Below are positions 27,294 through 36,152 of a DNA stretch of 64,000 nucleotides, in pieces. The stretch's first letter is position 1, and each line of letters opens with the position of its first letter. Under the pieces are notes generated by a model that saw nothing but the letters and a program-made list of their open reading frames with translations, was not told the origin of the DNA and did not search any database. The DNA lies in contig JAGGWN010000123.1 in NCBI GenBank assembly GCA_021157415.1, positions 20,006 through 84,005 on the forward strand, in the 5' to 3' direction. The translations under genes were made by a program, and so were the position numbers. The stretch comes from Bacteroidales bacterium. Lineage in GTDB: Bacteria > Bacteroidota > Bacteroidia > Bacteroidales > VadinHA17.

Positions 27294-28801
27294 AACAAAT
27301 TTACGCTCTTAAAAAACAAAAACCCACCGGCAATTACATGCTACCTATCCTGGTTACTCTTGTTTTTATCCTGATGTCCTCCCCCTTGGTCTTTGCTCAG
27401 GTACCTTTAAAGATAAATTATCAGGCAATCTTACGCAATCACGACAATCAGTTGATTCCTGACACCCGGGTGGGGATACAGATAAGCATCCTGCAAGGTT
27501 CTGTTGACGGCACCCCGGTGTATGTGGAAACACATAATGTCTTCACCAACGAGAACGGCTTAGTTACCATAGAGATTGGAGGCGGAGACATTGTTTCAGG
27601 AGATCTGGAAAGCATCGACTGGATGAATGGTCCTTATTTTCTGAAAACCGCAGTGGATCCCAACGGTGGCACTGATTACACCATTCAAGGAGTCTCCCAA
27701 TTACTAAGCGTTCCCTATGCTCTGTTCTCGGCAAAAGCAGCCAATGCCTTCAGTGGGGATTACACCGACCTGGTCAATGCACCGGACCTTTCCGGTTTCC
27801 TTGTCGAGGAAACGGATCCTTTATTCTCAAACAGTGCTGCCATCAATATCACCGATGAAGACATTACCAAACTAAGTAATCTCTCGGGAATAAATACAGG
27901 TGACCAGGACCTGTCCGGATATGTACAGATTTCTTCTTTGTCCATGGTTGTTCCGGCCAATGAGACAGATCCTGTTTTTACACTTTCCGTAGCTAATGAA
28001 ATCACGGCAGAAGATACCGTCAGATGGAACCGAAAACTGGATAGCTACACGGAAACCGATCCTCTCTTTAGCACTTCCGTTGCCAGTGGGATCACGCAGC
28101 AGGATACCGGTTACTGGAACCACAAACTGGATACAGAGGTGGACGGCTCGGTCACAAATGAAATACAGACCATCTCACGACAGGGGTTGACAGTAACCCT
28201 GAGCAAAGGCGGCGGCAGCTTTACCGACAGCGTGAACGTTTATACTGCCGGGAAAGACATCGATATAGCCGACAATACGATCAGTGTCCGGCCTTATAAC
28301 ATCGGGGACATCGCTTTCGGCGGCATTGTATTCTGGGTGGACGGCAGCGGACGGCATGGGCTGGTCTGCGCGAAAGAGGATCTGAGTACAGGCATGCGGT
28401 GGTATGCCGGCACATATGGAAATACCCGGGCCCTGGGCGACGGCCCTTATGCCGGGTTTATGAATACATCCGTTATCATCTCTTCCCAGGTGGCTATCGG
28501 CGATGACGGAAAGGATTACGCCGCCTTGTTGTGTTCAAAGCTGATTGTGAAAGACGAAGATAAAAGCTATGGAGACTGGTACCTGCCCTCCAAAGAAGAG
28601 CTGATGCTGATGCACAAAAACCTGGATGCGATCAATGCTGCTGCTACCGCCAGCAAGGGCACCACTTGTGAAAGCAATTACTATTGGAGCTCGACTGAAT
28701 ATGATAACGAACAGGCCTGGAAAATGAACCTGGTGACCGGTGAGGTGGTACATTATTATAAAACCTATGCCGCCCGGGTCCGGGCTGTCCGGTCATTTTG
28801 A
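27290..28801 (+). CDS. Secreted modular protein with C-terminal DUF1566/Lcl-like domain
   Basis: Signal peptide; 'ETDPxFxxSVAxxIT..DTxxWNxKLD' modules; C-terminus 'GDWYLPSKEELMLMHKN...YYWSSTEYDNEQAWKMNL...AARVRAVRSF'; ATGA overlap with upstream gene. Confidence 0.75.
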   Translation: MKQIYALKKQKPTGNYMLPILVTLVFILMSSPLVFAQVPLKINYQAILRNHDNQLIPDTRVGIQISILQGSVDGTPVYVETHNVFTNENGLVTIEIGGGDIVSGDLESIDWMNGPYFLKTAVDPNGGTDYTIQGVSQLLSVPYALFSAKAANAFSGDYTDLVNAPDLSGFLVEETDPLFSNSAAINITDEDITKLSNLSGINTGDQDLSGYVQISSLSMVVPANETDPVFTLSVANEITAEDTVRWNRKLDSYTETDPLFSTSVASGITQQDTGYWNHKLDTEVDGSVTNEIQTISRQGLTVTLSKGGGSFTDSVNVYTAGKDIDIADNTISVRPYNIGDIAFGGIVFWVDGSGRHGLVCAKEDLSTGMRWYAGTYGNTRALGDGPYAGFMNTSVIISSQVAIGDDGKDYAALLCSKLIVKDEDKSYGDWYLPSKEELMLMHKNLDAINAAATASKGTTCESNYYWSSTEYDNEQAWKMNLVTGEVVHYYKTYAARVRAVRSF

Positions 28802-28862
28802 TAACCTATAAACGCTTCATTATACAAAAAAGAAGGTCTTGGATACCACATGAAAAATTGTT

Positions 28863-28898
28863 CAACCCCGGGCAGGTATGTCCGGGGTTGTTTTTTTT
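28863..28898 (+). terminator. Intrinsic terminator
   Basis: CAACCCCGG-10 nt-CCGGGGTTG followed by T8. Confidence 0.9.
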
Positions 28899-28935
28899 CG
28901 CATAAAATTCCCTTAATATTTTAAACTTTAATGTT

Positions 28936-29300
28936 ATGAAACACTTTTTTGTTTCCGGAATGCGCTTCGACAGGCATTTATCTGCCGTATTTTTCACTTT
29001 TCTCTTATTCTTTCCGTTTTTTGTCTTCTCTTCTTTTGCACAATCTCCCGGGGAGATGAGTTACCAGGCCATCCTACGTGACGGTAACAACAAATTTATC
29101 CCCAACACCTAGGTAAGCATGCAATTCAGCATCCTGCAGGGATCAGCCGACGGTACGGCCGTATATGTGGAAACACAAACACCCGCCACCAACGACAACG
29201 GTTTGATCACCTTGGAAATAGGGAAAGGCACGGTGGTATCCGGGGATTTTTCATCCATCGACTGATCGGCAGGGCCCTATTTTCTGAAGACCGAAGCTTC
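28936..29300 (+). pseudogene. Decayed, truncated paralog of the N-terminus of CDS 27290-28801
   Basis: 'SPGEMSYQAILRDGNNKFIPNT*VSMQFSILQGSADGTAVYVETQTPATNDNGLITLEIGKGTVVSGDFSSID*SAGPYFLKTEA' with in-frame TAG (29110) and TGA (29263). Confidence 0.88.
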
Positions 29301-29413
29301 GATGTCAGGAGAAGCGAAAGCGGATCAACTCTTCAACCTTCGTCTGTCTTCTGCCTTTTTACTTATCTCTTATTTCCTTATCTTTGCCGCCGCAATATTT
29401 TTAGCGGCTTATT

Positions 29414-30595
29414 ATGGAGGAATTTGATTTTGACCAGGTCATCGACCGGCGCGGCACCTATTCCTATAAATATGACGGATTACAGAAGGTGTTCGGAACC
29501 AATGACCTGTTGCCCATGTGGGTGGCAGACATGGATTTTGCCGTCCCCTCGTCAGTAGTGAAGGCTATACGCCGGAGGGCAGAGCATCCCATCTACGGAT
29601 ATACATTCCGGCCGGAATCTTATTATGAAAGCATTGTCCGGTGGATGGACAAACGGCACGGATGGAATATTGAAAGAGAATGGATCCAATACAGCCCGGG
29701 CGTGGTGCCGGCGCTGAACATGGTGGTGCAGGGCTTTACCGATCCCGGCGACGGGGTTATATTACAGTCACCCGTTTATCATCCTTTCTTCCATGCCATT
29801 CATCTGAATCACCGTAAACTTCTCAACAATCAGCTGATTAAATTAGAAGATAATACCTATGTATTTGATTTTGATGATCTGGTCGAAAAAGCAAAAGAGG
29901 CAAAATTGTTGCTTCTGAGTAACCCGCATAACCCGGTGGGGCGGTCCTGGAATGAAGAGGAGCTGCGTCATCTGGGTGAGATTTGCGTGGAGAACAATGT
30001 GTTGATCGTCTCTGACGAAATCCATGCCGACCTGACCCTGCCGGGACACCGTCACATCCCCCTGGCCAATCTATCGGAAGAGATTGCCTGCCATACCATT
30101 ACCTGTATGGCCCCCAGCAAAACCTTCAATCTGGCAGGACTAAGCACCTCATCGGTAATCATCAGCGATCCGGAAGTACGGAAAAGGTTTAAAGAAATAA
30201 CTGAGAGCCTGCATATCGGCATGGGCAATCTTTTCGGCATGGAAGCTTCTCAGGCCGCATACAACCACGGAGCAGAGTGGCTAAATGCTTTACTGGAATA
30301 CATACAGGGAAACATTGATTATGCCCGTTCTTTCCTGAAAGAAAACCTCCCGGAAATTGTCATGTCACCCATCGAAGCCACCTATCTTCTATGGCTCGAC
30401 TTCCTGAATACCGGGATGACAGGCGAGGCATTGCATGATTTCATGATCAGCAAAGCCAAAGTGGGGGGCAATGACGGGAGCATGTATGGCCCGGGGGGAG
30501 AAGGATTCCTGCGGCTGAATATCGCCTGTCCTCGCCGTGTTGTTGAAGAAGCTTTTACCCGTATTTACAATGCATTTAACGCCATTTCAAAATGA
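29414..30595 (+). CDS. PatB/MalY-type PLP-dependent C-S lyase (aminotransferase class I/II)
   Basis: 'LPMWVADMDFAVPSSVVKAI', 'LLLSNPHNPVGRSWNEEEL', 'APSKTFNLAGLSTS'. Confidence 0.92.
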   Translation: MEEFDFDQVIDRRGTYSYKYDGLQKVFGTNDLLPMWVADMDFAVPSSVVKAIRRRAEHPIYGYTFRPESYYESIVRWMDKRHGWNIEREWIQYSPGVVPALNMVVQGFTDPGDGVILQSPVYHPFFHAIHLNHRKLLNNQLIKLEDNTYVFDFDDLVEKAKEAKLLLLSNPHNPVGRSWNEEELRHLGEICVENNVLIVSDEIHADLTLPGHRHIPLANLSEEIACHTITCMAPSKTFNLAGLSTSSVIISDPEVRKRFKEITESLHIGMGNLFGMEASQAAYNHGAEWLNALLEYIQGNIDYARSFLKENLPEIVMSPIEATYLLWLDFLNTGMTGEALHDFMISKAKVGGNDGSMYGPGGEGFLRLNIACPRRVVEEAFTRIYNAFNAISK

Positions 30596-31689
30596 ATAGT
30601 CTTTCCGCCCGCAAAGCAAAACTGATTTTGGAAGACGGTACCGTTATGGAAGGAAAATCCTTTGGTTATGAAAAATCCGTCTCCGGAGAAATCGTATTTA
30701 ACACGGCCATGACCGGATATCCCGAAAGCCTCACCGATCCTTCCTATAAAGGCCAGATCCTGGTACTTACCTATCCGCTGATCGGTAACTACGGAGCCCC
30801 TCAGGAAGAGATGGAAAACGACCTGCTGAAATTTCATGAATCCAACCGCATTCACATCCAGGCATTGGTCGTATCGGATTATTCTTTTCAATATAGCCAC
30901 TGGAATGCGCGTGATAGTTTGGCCCAATGGCTGAAAGACAACAAAGTGCCGGGGATCTTCGGCATAGATACCCGCGCTTTGACAAAAAAACTACGCGAGA
31001 AAGGCACCATGCTGGGGAAGATCGTTTTTGATCATGATGATGTAGATTTCTATGACCCTTCCCGGGAAAACCTGGTGGCTCAGGTAAGCTGTACGAAAAA
31101 ACATGTATACGGCAACGGAAAATACAAAATACTTCTGTTGGACTGCGGAGTAAAATATAATATCATCCGTTACCTGCTGCAAAGGGATACTACGGTCATC
31201 CGTGTGCCGTGGAACCATCCCATCCGCACGGAAGAATATGACGGACTATTCCTCTCGAATGGTCCGGGTGATCCGAAATTGTGCACCGACACCATTAAGA
31301 ACCTCACCGAAGTCATCAGACAGGATATCCCTGTCTTCGGGATATGTCTGGGCAATCAGCTTCTCTCCCTTGCGGCCGGCGCCGACACCTATAAACTGAA
31401 ATACGGCCACCGCAGTCACAACCAGCCGGTGCTGGAGGTAGGTACGGACAAAGCTTATATCACCGCTCAAAATCATGGCTATGCGGTGGATAATGACACC
31501 CTGCCGGAAGAATGGGAGCCGTTGTTCATAAACATCAACGACAGCACCAATGAGGGCATGAGACACAAAACCAAACCTTTCTTTTCCACCCAGTTCCATC
31601 CGGAAGCCTCCGGTGGACCCACCGATACAGCTTACCTGTTCGATGTGTTTGTGGACACCGTTGCTCAATATAAAGGTATCTCTCAATAA
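30592..31689 (+). CDS. carA: Carbamoyl-phosphate synthase small subunit
   Basis: 'AKLILEDGTVMEGKSFGYE', 'LSNGPGDPKLC', 'FGICLGNQLLSLAAG', 'STQFHPEASGGP'. Confidence 0.95.
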   Translation: MNSLSARKAKLILEDGTVMEGKSFGYEKSVSGEIVFNTAMTGYPESLTDPSYKGQILVLTYPLIGNYGAPQEEMENDLLKFHESNRIHIQALVVSDYSFQYSHWNARDSLAQWLKDNKVPGIFGIDTRALTKKLREKGTMLGKIVFDHDDVDFYDPSRENLVAQVSCTKKHVYGNGKYKILLLDCGVKYNIIRYLLQRDTTVIRVPWNHPIRTEEYDGLFLSNGPGDPKLCTDTIKNLTEVIRQDIPVFGICLGNQLLSLAAGADTYKLKYGHRSHNQPVLEVGTDKAYITAQNHGYAVDNDTLPEEWEPLFININDSTNEGMRHKTKPFFSTQFHPEASGGPTDTAYLFDVFVDTVAQYKGISQ

Positions 31690-31728
31690 GTATCCCTATA
31701 ATATGTTGGCATTCTTTTATTTATAAAG

Positions 31729-31758
31729 AATCTACGTAGGTCCCTACGTAGATTTTGA
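31729..31758 (+). terminator. Candidate intrinsic terminator after carA
   Basis: AATCTACGTAGG-tc-CCTACGTAGATT, 12-bp perfect arms, short T tract. Confidence 0.6.
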
Positions 31759-31853
31759 AAATCTCTCCTCCACCCCGGAGCCCACCACAAAAAATCAAAA
31801 GCGGGTATCTTTTTCTTTTTACTTTTGTCTTTTCATTAAACTTTACATTGCCA

Positions 31854-32444
31854 ATGTCTAAAATACCCTGGAAACCCGGCAACATGCTTTATCCCCTCCC
31901 GGCAGTGATGGTCAGTTGCGGAACCCGGCCGGAAGACTACAACATTATCACTCTTTCCTGGACCGGCACAATCAATTCGGAACCTCCCATGGTCTCTATT
32001 TCGGTACGGAAAGAACGGCACTCCCATCATATTATCAAAGACACAGGGGAATTTGTCATCAATCTCACAACCAGAGATATAGCCCGTGCCACCGACTGGT
32101 GCGGGGTAAGATCGGGACGGGACTATGATAAATTCAAGGAAACCGGCCTGACGCCCGACTTTTCCGGTACCCTGAATACCCCGCTGATCAAGGAATCTCC
32201 TGTAAATATTGAATGCCGGACAATCAAAATCATTGAGCTGGGCAGTCATGATATGTTCCTGGCCAGCGTACTAGCCATACACGTAGAAGAACAATATCTG
32301 GACAAAAAAACCGGAGTCTTTGACCTGCGTCAGACCGACCCTATCGCTTATCTTCACGGCAGTTACTATGTCCTCGGGGAAAAACTTGGGCGCTTCGGAT
32401 TCTCAGTCAGAAAAAAAAGAAAAAAGAAAAAAACCGATCTTTAA
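31854..32444 (+). CDS. Flavin reductase family (FMN-binding split-barrel) protein
   Basis: 'KPGNMLYPLPAVMVSCGTRPEDYNIITLSWTGTINSEPPMVSISVRKERHSHHII'; start chosen at MSKIPWKPG (ORF listed from 31755). Confidence 0.88.
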   Translation: MSKIPWKPGNMLYPLPAVMVSCGTRPEDYNIITLSWTGTINSEPPMVSISVRKERHSHHIIKDTGEFVINLTTRDIARATDWCGVRSGRDYDKFKETGLTPDFSGTLNTPLIKESPVNIECRTIKIIELGSHDMFLASVLAIHVEEQYLDKKTGVFDLRQTDPIAYLHGSYYVLGEKLGRFGFSVRKKRKKKKTDL

Positions 32445-32617
32445 TAAATTTTAAGATGTAAAAAGAACAATCCGCAGGAAGCAGGCCGGCTGAAAAACAA
32501 AATATTATCATTAAATTTGCCGAACTTTTACCGCGAACCATTCTGATTCTCCATAAACAGAATCCTCCACGGTACAGAGATGATAAAATGGCAAATAATA
32601 AATTAAAATACGGAAAA

Positions 32618-33790
32618 ATGAAAATGATCAGTAAATTATGGATCTTAGCCCTTACAGGAGTAATGCTTGTATCCTGCAGTAATAAAAAAGAATTCCGGAT
32701 AGAAGGATCCTTACAGAACGGAGCTGGAAAAAAAGTCCAGGTAAGGACTTTATTTATGAATAAATGGGCACCGGCAGATTCGGCCGAGGTTGACAAAAAA
32801 GATCATTTTGTATTGTCCTCCGAATTGGAACAACCCACTTTTGCCTTACTACAGACGTTGCAAAACCACTTCATCACCCTGATTGTAAAACCCGGAGACA
32901 GAATTACCGTAAACGCCGATTATGAAAATATTGAAAATGAACATAGCATCAAAGGATCCGAAGACACACAGTTATTTGAAGATTTTCTGACCCATCTGCG
33001 GGAGAACGCAAAAAAACTTAACAAACTTAAACGCATTTACAGGGATAGCGTGAAGAGCCCGCGTTTCAACGACATTCTGGCGGATCTGAACAGCCGCTCC
33101 GGAGAGATCCTGAAAGACCAGAAAGAGTATGCCAAAAAATTTGTGGAAGAGCATTTGAATTCTCTGGCAAGTATGTTGGTTCTTTACCAACAAATCTCTC
33201 CCGGTCGTTATATTTTAGATCCCGTAGAAGATTTTCACTATTATGTGATGGTGGATTCGGCCCTGAATGCCGAATATCCTAAAGCTGATCCTGTTATTGC
33301 CTTCCATGCCCAGATGACCGGGTTAAGGGAACGGCGTCAGGAACAGGATATGGTAAACCGCATGCTGGGCATCGGGAAAGTCCCGCCCGACATTGTCTTA
33401 CCTACACCCGACGGAGACACCTTACAGCTTTCTTCACTGCGCGGAAGAGTCGTCCTGTTGGATTTCTGGGCCTCGTGGTGCGGACCCTGTCGCCGGGAAA
33501 ACCCCAATCTCGTAAACGACTACAACCGTTTTCACCGGAAAGGATTTGACATCTTCCAGGTCTCACTCGATCGCACCAAAGAAGCCTGGCTCAACGGCAT
33601 TAAACAGGATCATCTTGAACAATGGCATCATGTCAGCGATCTGGGATACTGGCAGTCTTCGGTGGTAAAATTGTATCATATTCAAGGCATCCCGACAAAC
33701 TACCTGCTGGATAAGAATGGGAAAATTATTGCAAAAAATCTGCGTGGCCAGGCCCTCTCTCAAAAACTGGAAGAGATTTTAAGAAAATAA
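32618..33790 (+). CDS. TlpA-like thioredoxin-fold lipoprotein with N-terminal DUF4369-like domain
   Basis: Lipobox 'GVMLVSCSN', 'LLDFWASWCGPCRRENPNLV'; ORF open from 32588. Confidence 0.88.
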   Translation: MKMISKLWILALTGVMLVSCSNKKEFRIEGSLQNGAGKKVQVRTLFMNKWAPADSAEVDKKDHFVLSSELEQPTFALLQTLQNHFITLIVKPGDRITVNADYENIENEHSIKGSEDTQLFEDFLTHLRENAKKLNKLKRIYRDSVKSPRFNDILADLNSRSGEILKDQKEYAKKFVEEHLNSLASMLVLYQQISPGRYILDPVEDFHYYVMVDSALNAEYPKADPVIAFHAQMTGLRERRQEQDMVNRMLGIGKVPPDIVLPTPDGDTLQLSSLRGRVVLLDFWASWCGPCRRENPNLVNDYNRFHRKGFDIFQVSLDRTKEAWLNGIKQDHLEQWHHVSDLGYWQSSVVKLYHIQGIPTNYLLDKNGKIIAKNLRGQALSQKLEEILRK

Positions 33791-33804
33791 TGTAATCGCC
33801 AACC

Positions 33805-34998
33805 ATGAAAAACTCCGAGTATTTCCTGAGAAAAGTCCTGAAGAAAATCCTGGTTTTACTGGTGATCCCTCTTCTTTTTATGTCTTGTCACCGTAATGAG
33901 GTGGTTATAAAAGGTACCTTGCATGGCACCGGAAAGAAAATGGTTTACCTCGATGAGATGGATATTGACATTACAAAGCCTCTGGACTCGACACTCACTG
34001 ACCGGACCGGAAAATTCCGGTTCAGCCTTTCCCTGACGGAGCCCTCTTTTCTGTTACTCAAGCGTTCCGACCAGAATTTTATCACCCTGTTGGCCAATCC
34101 GGGCGAAAGGATTCATGTCGAAGCCGATTCCCTGTTGCTTCAGGCAGGATATCATGTCACAGGCTCGGAAGGATCGCTGCTGATAAAACAACTGGATGAT
34201 CATCTCAGGATTACCGTGCAAAAAATGGATTCTATCGTTCAAGCCTACCGGCAAGCGATGAACAAGCCGGGTTTTGACACCTTGAAACCCAAGCTTGATA
34301 AGGCTTACGGAGAGCTCCTTGCTCAACAGCGTAAATACAACATTGCTTTTATCCTAAATCATATGCACTCACTGGCTTCCATAAAAGCACTGTATCAGAA
34401 AATCGATGACAACACCTACGTTTTGAACAATATCAGGGATATTCAGTATTTAAAGATCGTGGCAGATTCGCTGAAAGTTTATTATCCCGATTCGAAAATG
34501 ACCAAAGCTCTGCTGTCGGACCTGCAGAAAGAATTGGCGAAGTACAGTCAGTTGCAGCTTACCAGTATGTTAAAAAATGCCAAAACCATCAATCTGGATT
34601 TGGCTCTCCCTGATATCCACGGGGATACGGTACGCCTTTCCGCCGTGAGAAAAAAAGGATATTACGTATTGCTGACTTTCTGGGCCAGCTGGTGTCAGGA
34701 ATGCATCACCGAAAATCTGAAACTGAAAAGTCTTTATAATAAATATCATAAAAAAGGGCTCGAGATCTATGCCGTTTCTCTTGACAACAACAGGGATGCC
34801 TGGATTAAACAGGTTCATTTTGACGAGTTGCCCTGGATCAATGTATCCGACCAGAGCTATCCCAACTCACAGGCAGCACAAAAATTCAATGTAAAAAACC
34901 CTCCTGCAAATTATCTTTTTGATCCTGACGGGAATGTTATTGCCAAAGATCTGCATGGCCGTAATCTGCAAATCAAGTTTAATCAGTTATTCGACTAA
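33805..34998 (+). CDS. TlpA-like thioredoxin-fold lipoprotein with DUF4369-like domain (tandem paralog)
   Basis: Lipobox 'LLFMSCHRN', 'LLTFWASWCQECITENLKL'. Confidence 0.87.
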   Translation: MKNSEYFLRKVLKKILVLLVIPLLFMSCHRNEVVIKGTLHGTGKKMVYLDEMDIDITKPLDSTLTDRTGKFRFSLSLTEPSFLLLKRSDQNFITLLANPGERIHVEADSLLLQAGYHVTGSEGSLLIKQLDDHLRITVQKMDSIVQAYRQAMNKPGFDTLKPKLDKAYGELLAQQRKYNIAFILNHMHSLASIKALYQKIDDNTYVLNNIRDIQYLKIVADSLKVYYPDSKMTKALLSDLQKELAKYSQLQLTSMLKNAKTINLDLALPDIHGDTVRLSAVRKKGYYVLLTFWASWCQECITENLKLKSLYNKYHKKGLEIYAVSLDNNRDAWIKQVHFDELPWINVSDQSYPNSQAAQKFNVKNPPANYLFDPDGNVIAKDLHGRNLQIKFNQLFD

Positions 34999-35009
34999 AA
35001 ATATTCGAT

Positions 35010-35762
35010 TTGAAATCAGGCCGGAAAGTATATTTTTTTTCTGATTTGCACCTGGGACTGCCGACAGATATTCCGGCAGTAGAGCGGGAGAAAATCGTCG
35101 TCCGCTGGCTCGAGGAAATCAGCGATACGGTGGCTGAACTTTTTGTAGTAGGGGATATTTTCGATTACTGGTTTGAATACAAATATGTCATCCCCAAAGG
35201 ATTCACCCGTTTTCTGGGTAAAATGGCCGAGTTTACCGACCGTGGCATCCCGGTCCATTTTTTCACCGGCAATCATGATGTCTGGATGTTTGACTATTTC
35301 CCGGAAGAATTGGGAATAACCGTACATACCAAACCTTTCATCTATGAACATGCGGGGAAACGTTTTTATATTGCGCACGGGGACGGTTTGGGCCCCGGAG
35401 ATTTGGGATATAAATTCCTGAAGGGAATCTTCAACAACAAAGTACTGCAATGGATGTACAAACGCCTGCATCCCAATTTTGCCACCTGGTTGGCTCACCG
35501 CTGGTCACAAGCCGACCGGGGTGATGAACCTTCCGAATTTATGGGAGAAGAAAAAGAAGCTTTGTTCCGGCATTCCAAAAAAATCCTGACCAACGAATCT
35601 ATTGATTATTTCATTTACGGCCACCGGCACCTGGTACTGGATCATCCGCTCGGCAATACCTCGCGGATCATCTATCTGGGCGACTGGATCACCCTGTTTT
35701 CCTATGCTATTTTTGACGGAAATGACCTGAAATTAAAATATTATAAACCTCGGGATGGGTAA
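35010..35762 (+). CDS. UDP-2,3-diacylglucosamine diphosphatase (LpxH)-like metallophosphatase
   Basis: 'YFFSDLHLGL', 'VVGDIFDYWFEY', 'FFTGNHDVWMFDY', 'YGHRHLVLDHPL'; TTG start. Confidence 0.87.
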   Translation: MKSGRKVYFFSDLHLGLPTDIPAVEREKIVVRWLEEISDTVAELFVVGDIFDYWFEYKYVIPKGFTRFLGKMAEFTDRGIPVHFFTGNHDVWMFDYFPEELGITVHTKPFIYEHAGKRFYIAHGDGLGPGDLGYKFLKGIFNNKVLQWMYKRLHPNFATWLAHRWSQADRGDEPSEFMGEEKEALFRHSKKILTNESIDYFIYGHRHLVLDHPLGNTSRIIYLGDWITLFSYAIFDGNDLKLKYYKPRDG

Positions 35763-35851
35763 ATATGCCGGAGAAGGAAGGTTTTTCTGCGCAGTTACAG
35801 ACAATACGGGGGACGCTGTCACACTGACAAAGTCTTTGTCAAAACACGCCT

Positions 35852-36074
35852 CCGGAATAAACCCGGTTTGTGCGATAGAGATGTCGAAAAAATCTTCTAT
35901 TGCGCACAGGCCATAGGCCGTACCGGGTTAATCCTTTGCTCCGCTGAAGCTACGCAAAAGCGATGCCGACTTAGGAATTCACTGTTTTGGTGAAAAGCCA
36001 AGACACATGCAATCCTTTGTCGTTCCGCAATAGAAAGCATTTTGGGATTTCTGTTGCGGATTTGGGATAAATAG
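35852..36074 (-). repeat. Dispersed intergenic repeat, copy B (inverted relative to copy A)
   Basis: Reverse complement matches 1693-1858 over nearly its full length, with a 55-nt extra segment (35985-36039). Confidence 0.85.
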
Positions 36075-36098
36075 TACAACGCAGAACCATCGCATGGC

Positions 36099-36131
36099 AA
36101 AAAAAAGGCTCCTTTCGGGAGCCTTTTTTTT
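36099..36131 (-). terminator. Bidirectional intrinsic terminator downstream of hppA
   Basis: AAAAAAAGGCTCC-tttc-GGGAGCCTTTTTTTT. Confidence 0.92.
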
Positions 36132-36152
36132 AACCGGGTAATTCTTGCAGGT

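Noticed and set aside
28540-28801. DUF1566/C-type-lectin-like C-terminus as a diversity-generating retroelement target
   Set aside because: The fold resembles known DGR targets, but no reverse transcriptase ORF and no second template-like copy are visible in the window; a genome-wide RT search would be needed.
28936-29410. Stop-codon recoding (TAG/TGA read-through) in the 28936 reading frame
   Set aside because: All other genes use TAA/TAG/TGA as normal stops, prfA is present, and the frame also loses its C-terminal domains, so a pseudogene is simpler.
30592-31689. CarA with CLGNQ instead of CLGHQ as a catalytic anomaly
   Set aside because: The nucleophile Cys is intact and, from memory, Bacteroidota CarA proteins commonly show this variant.
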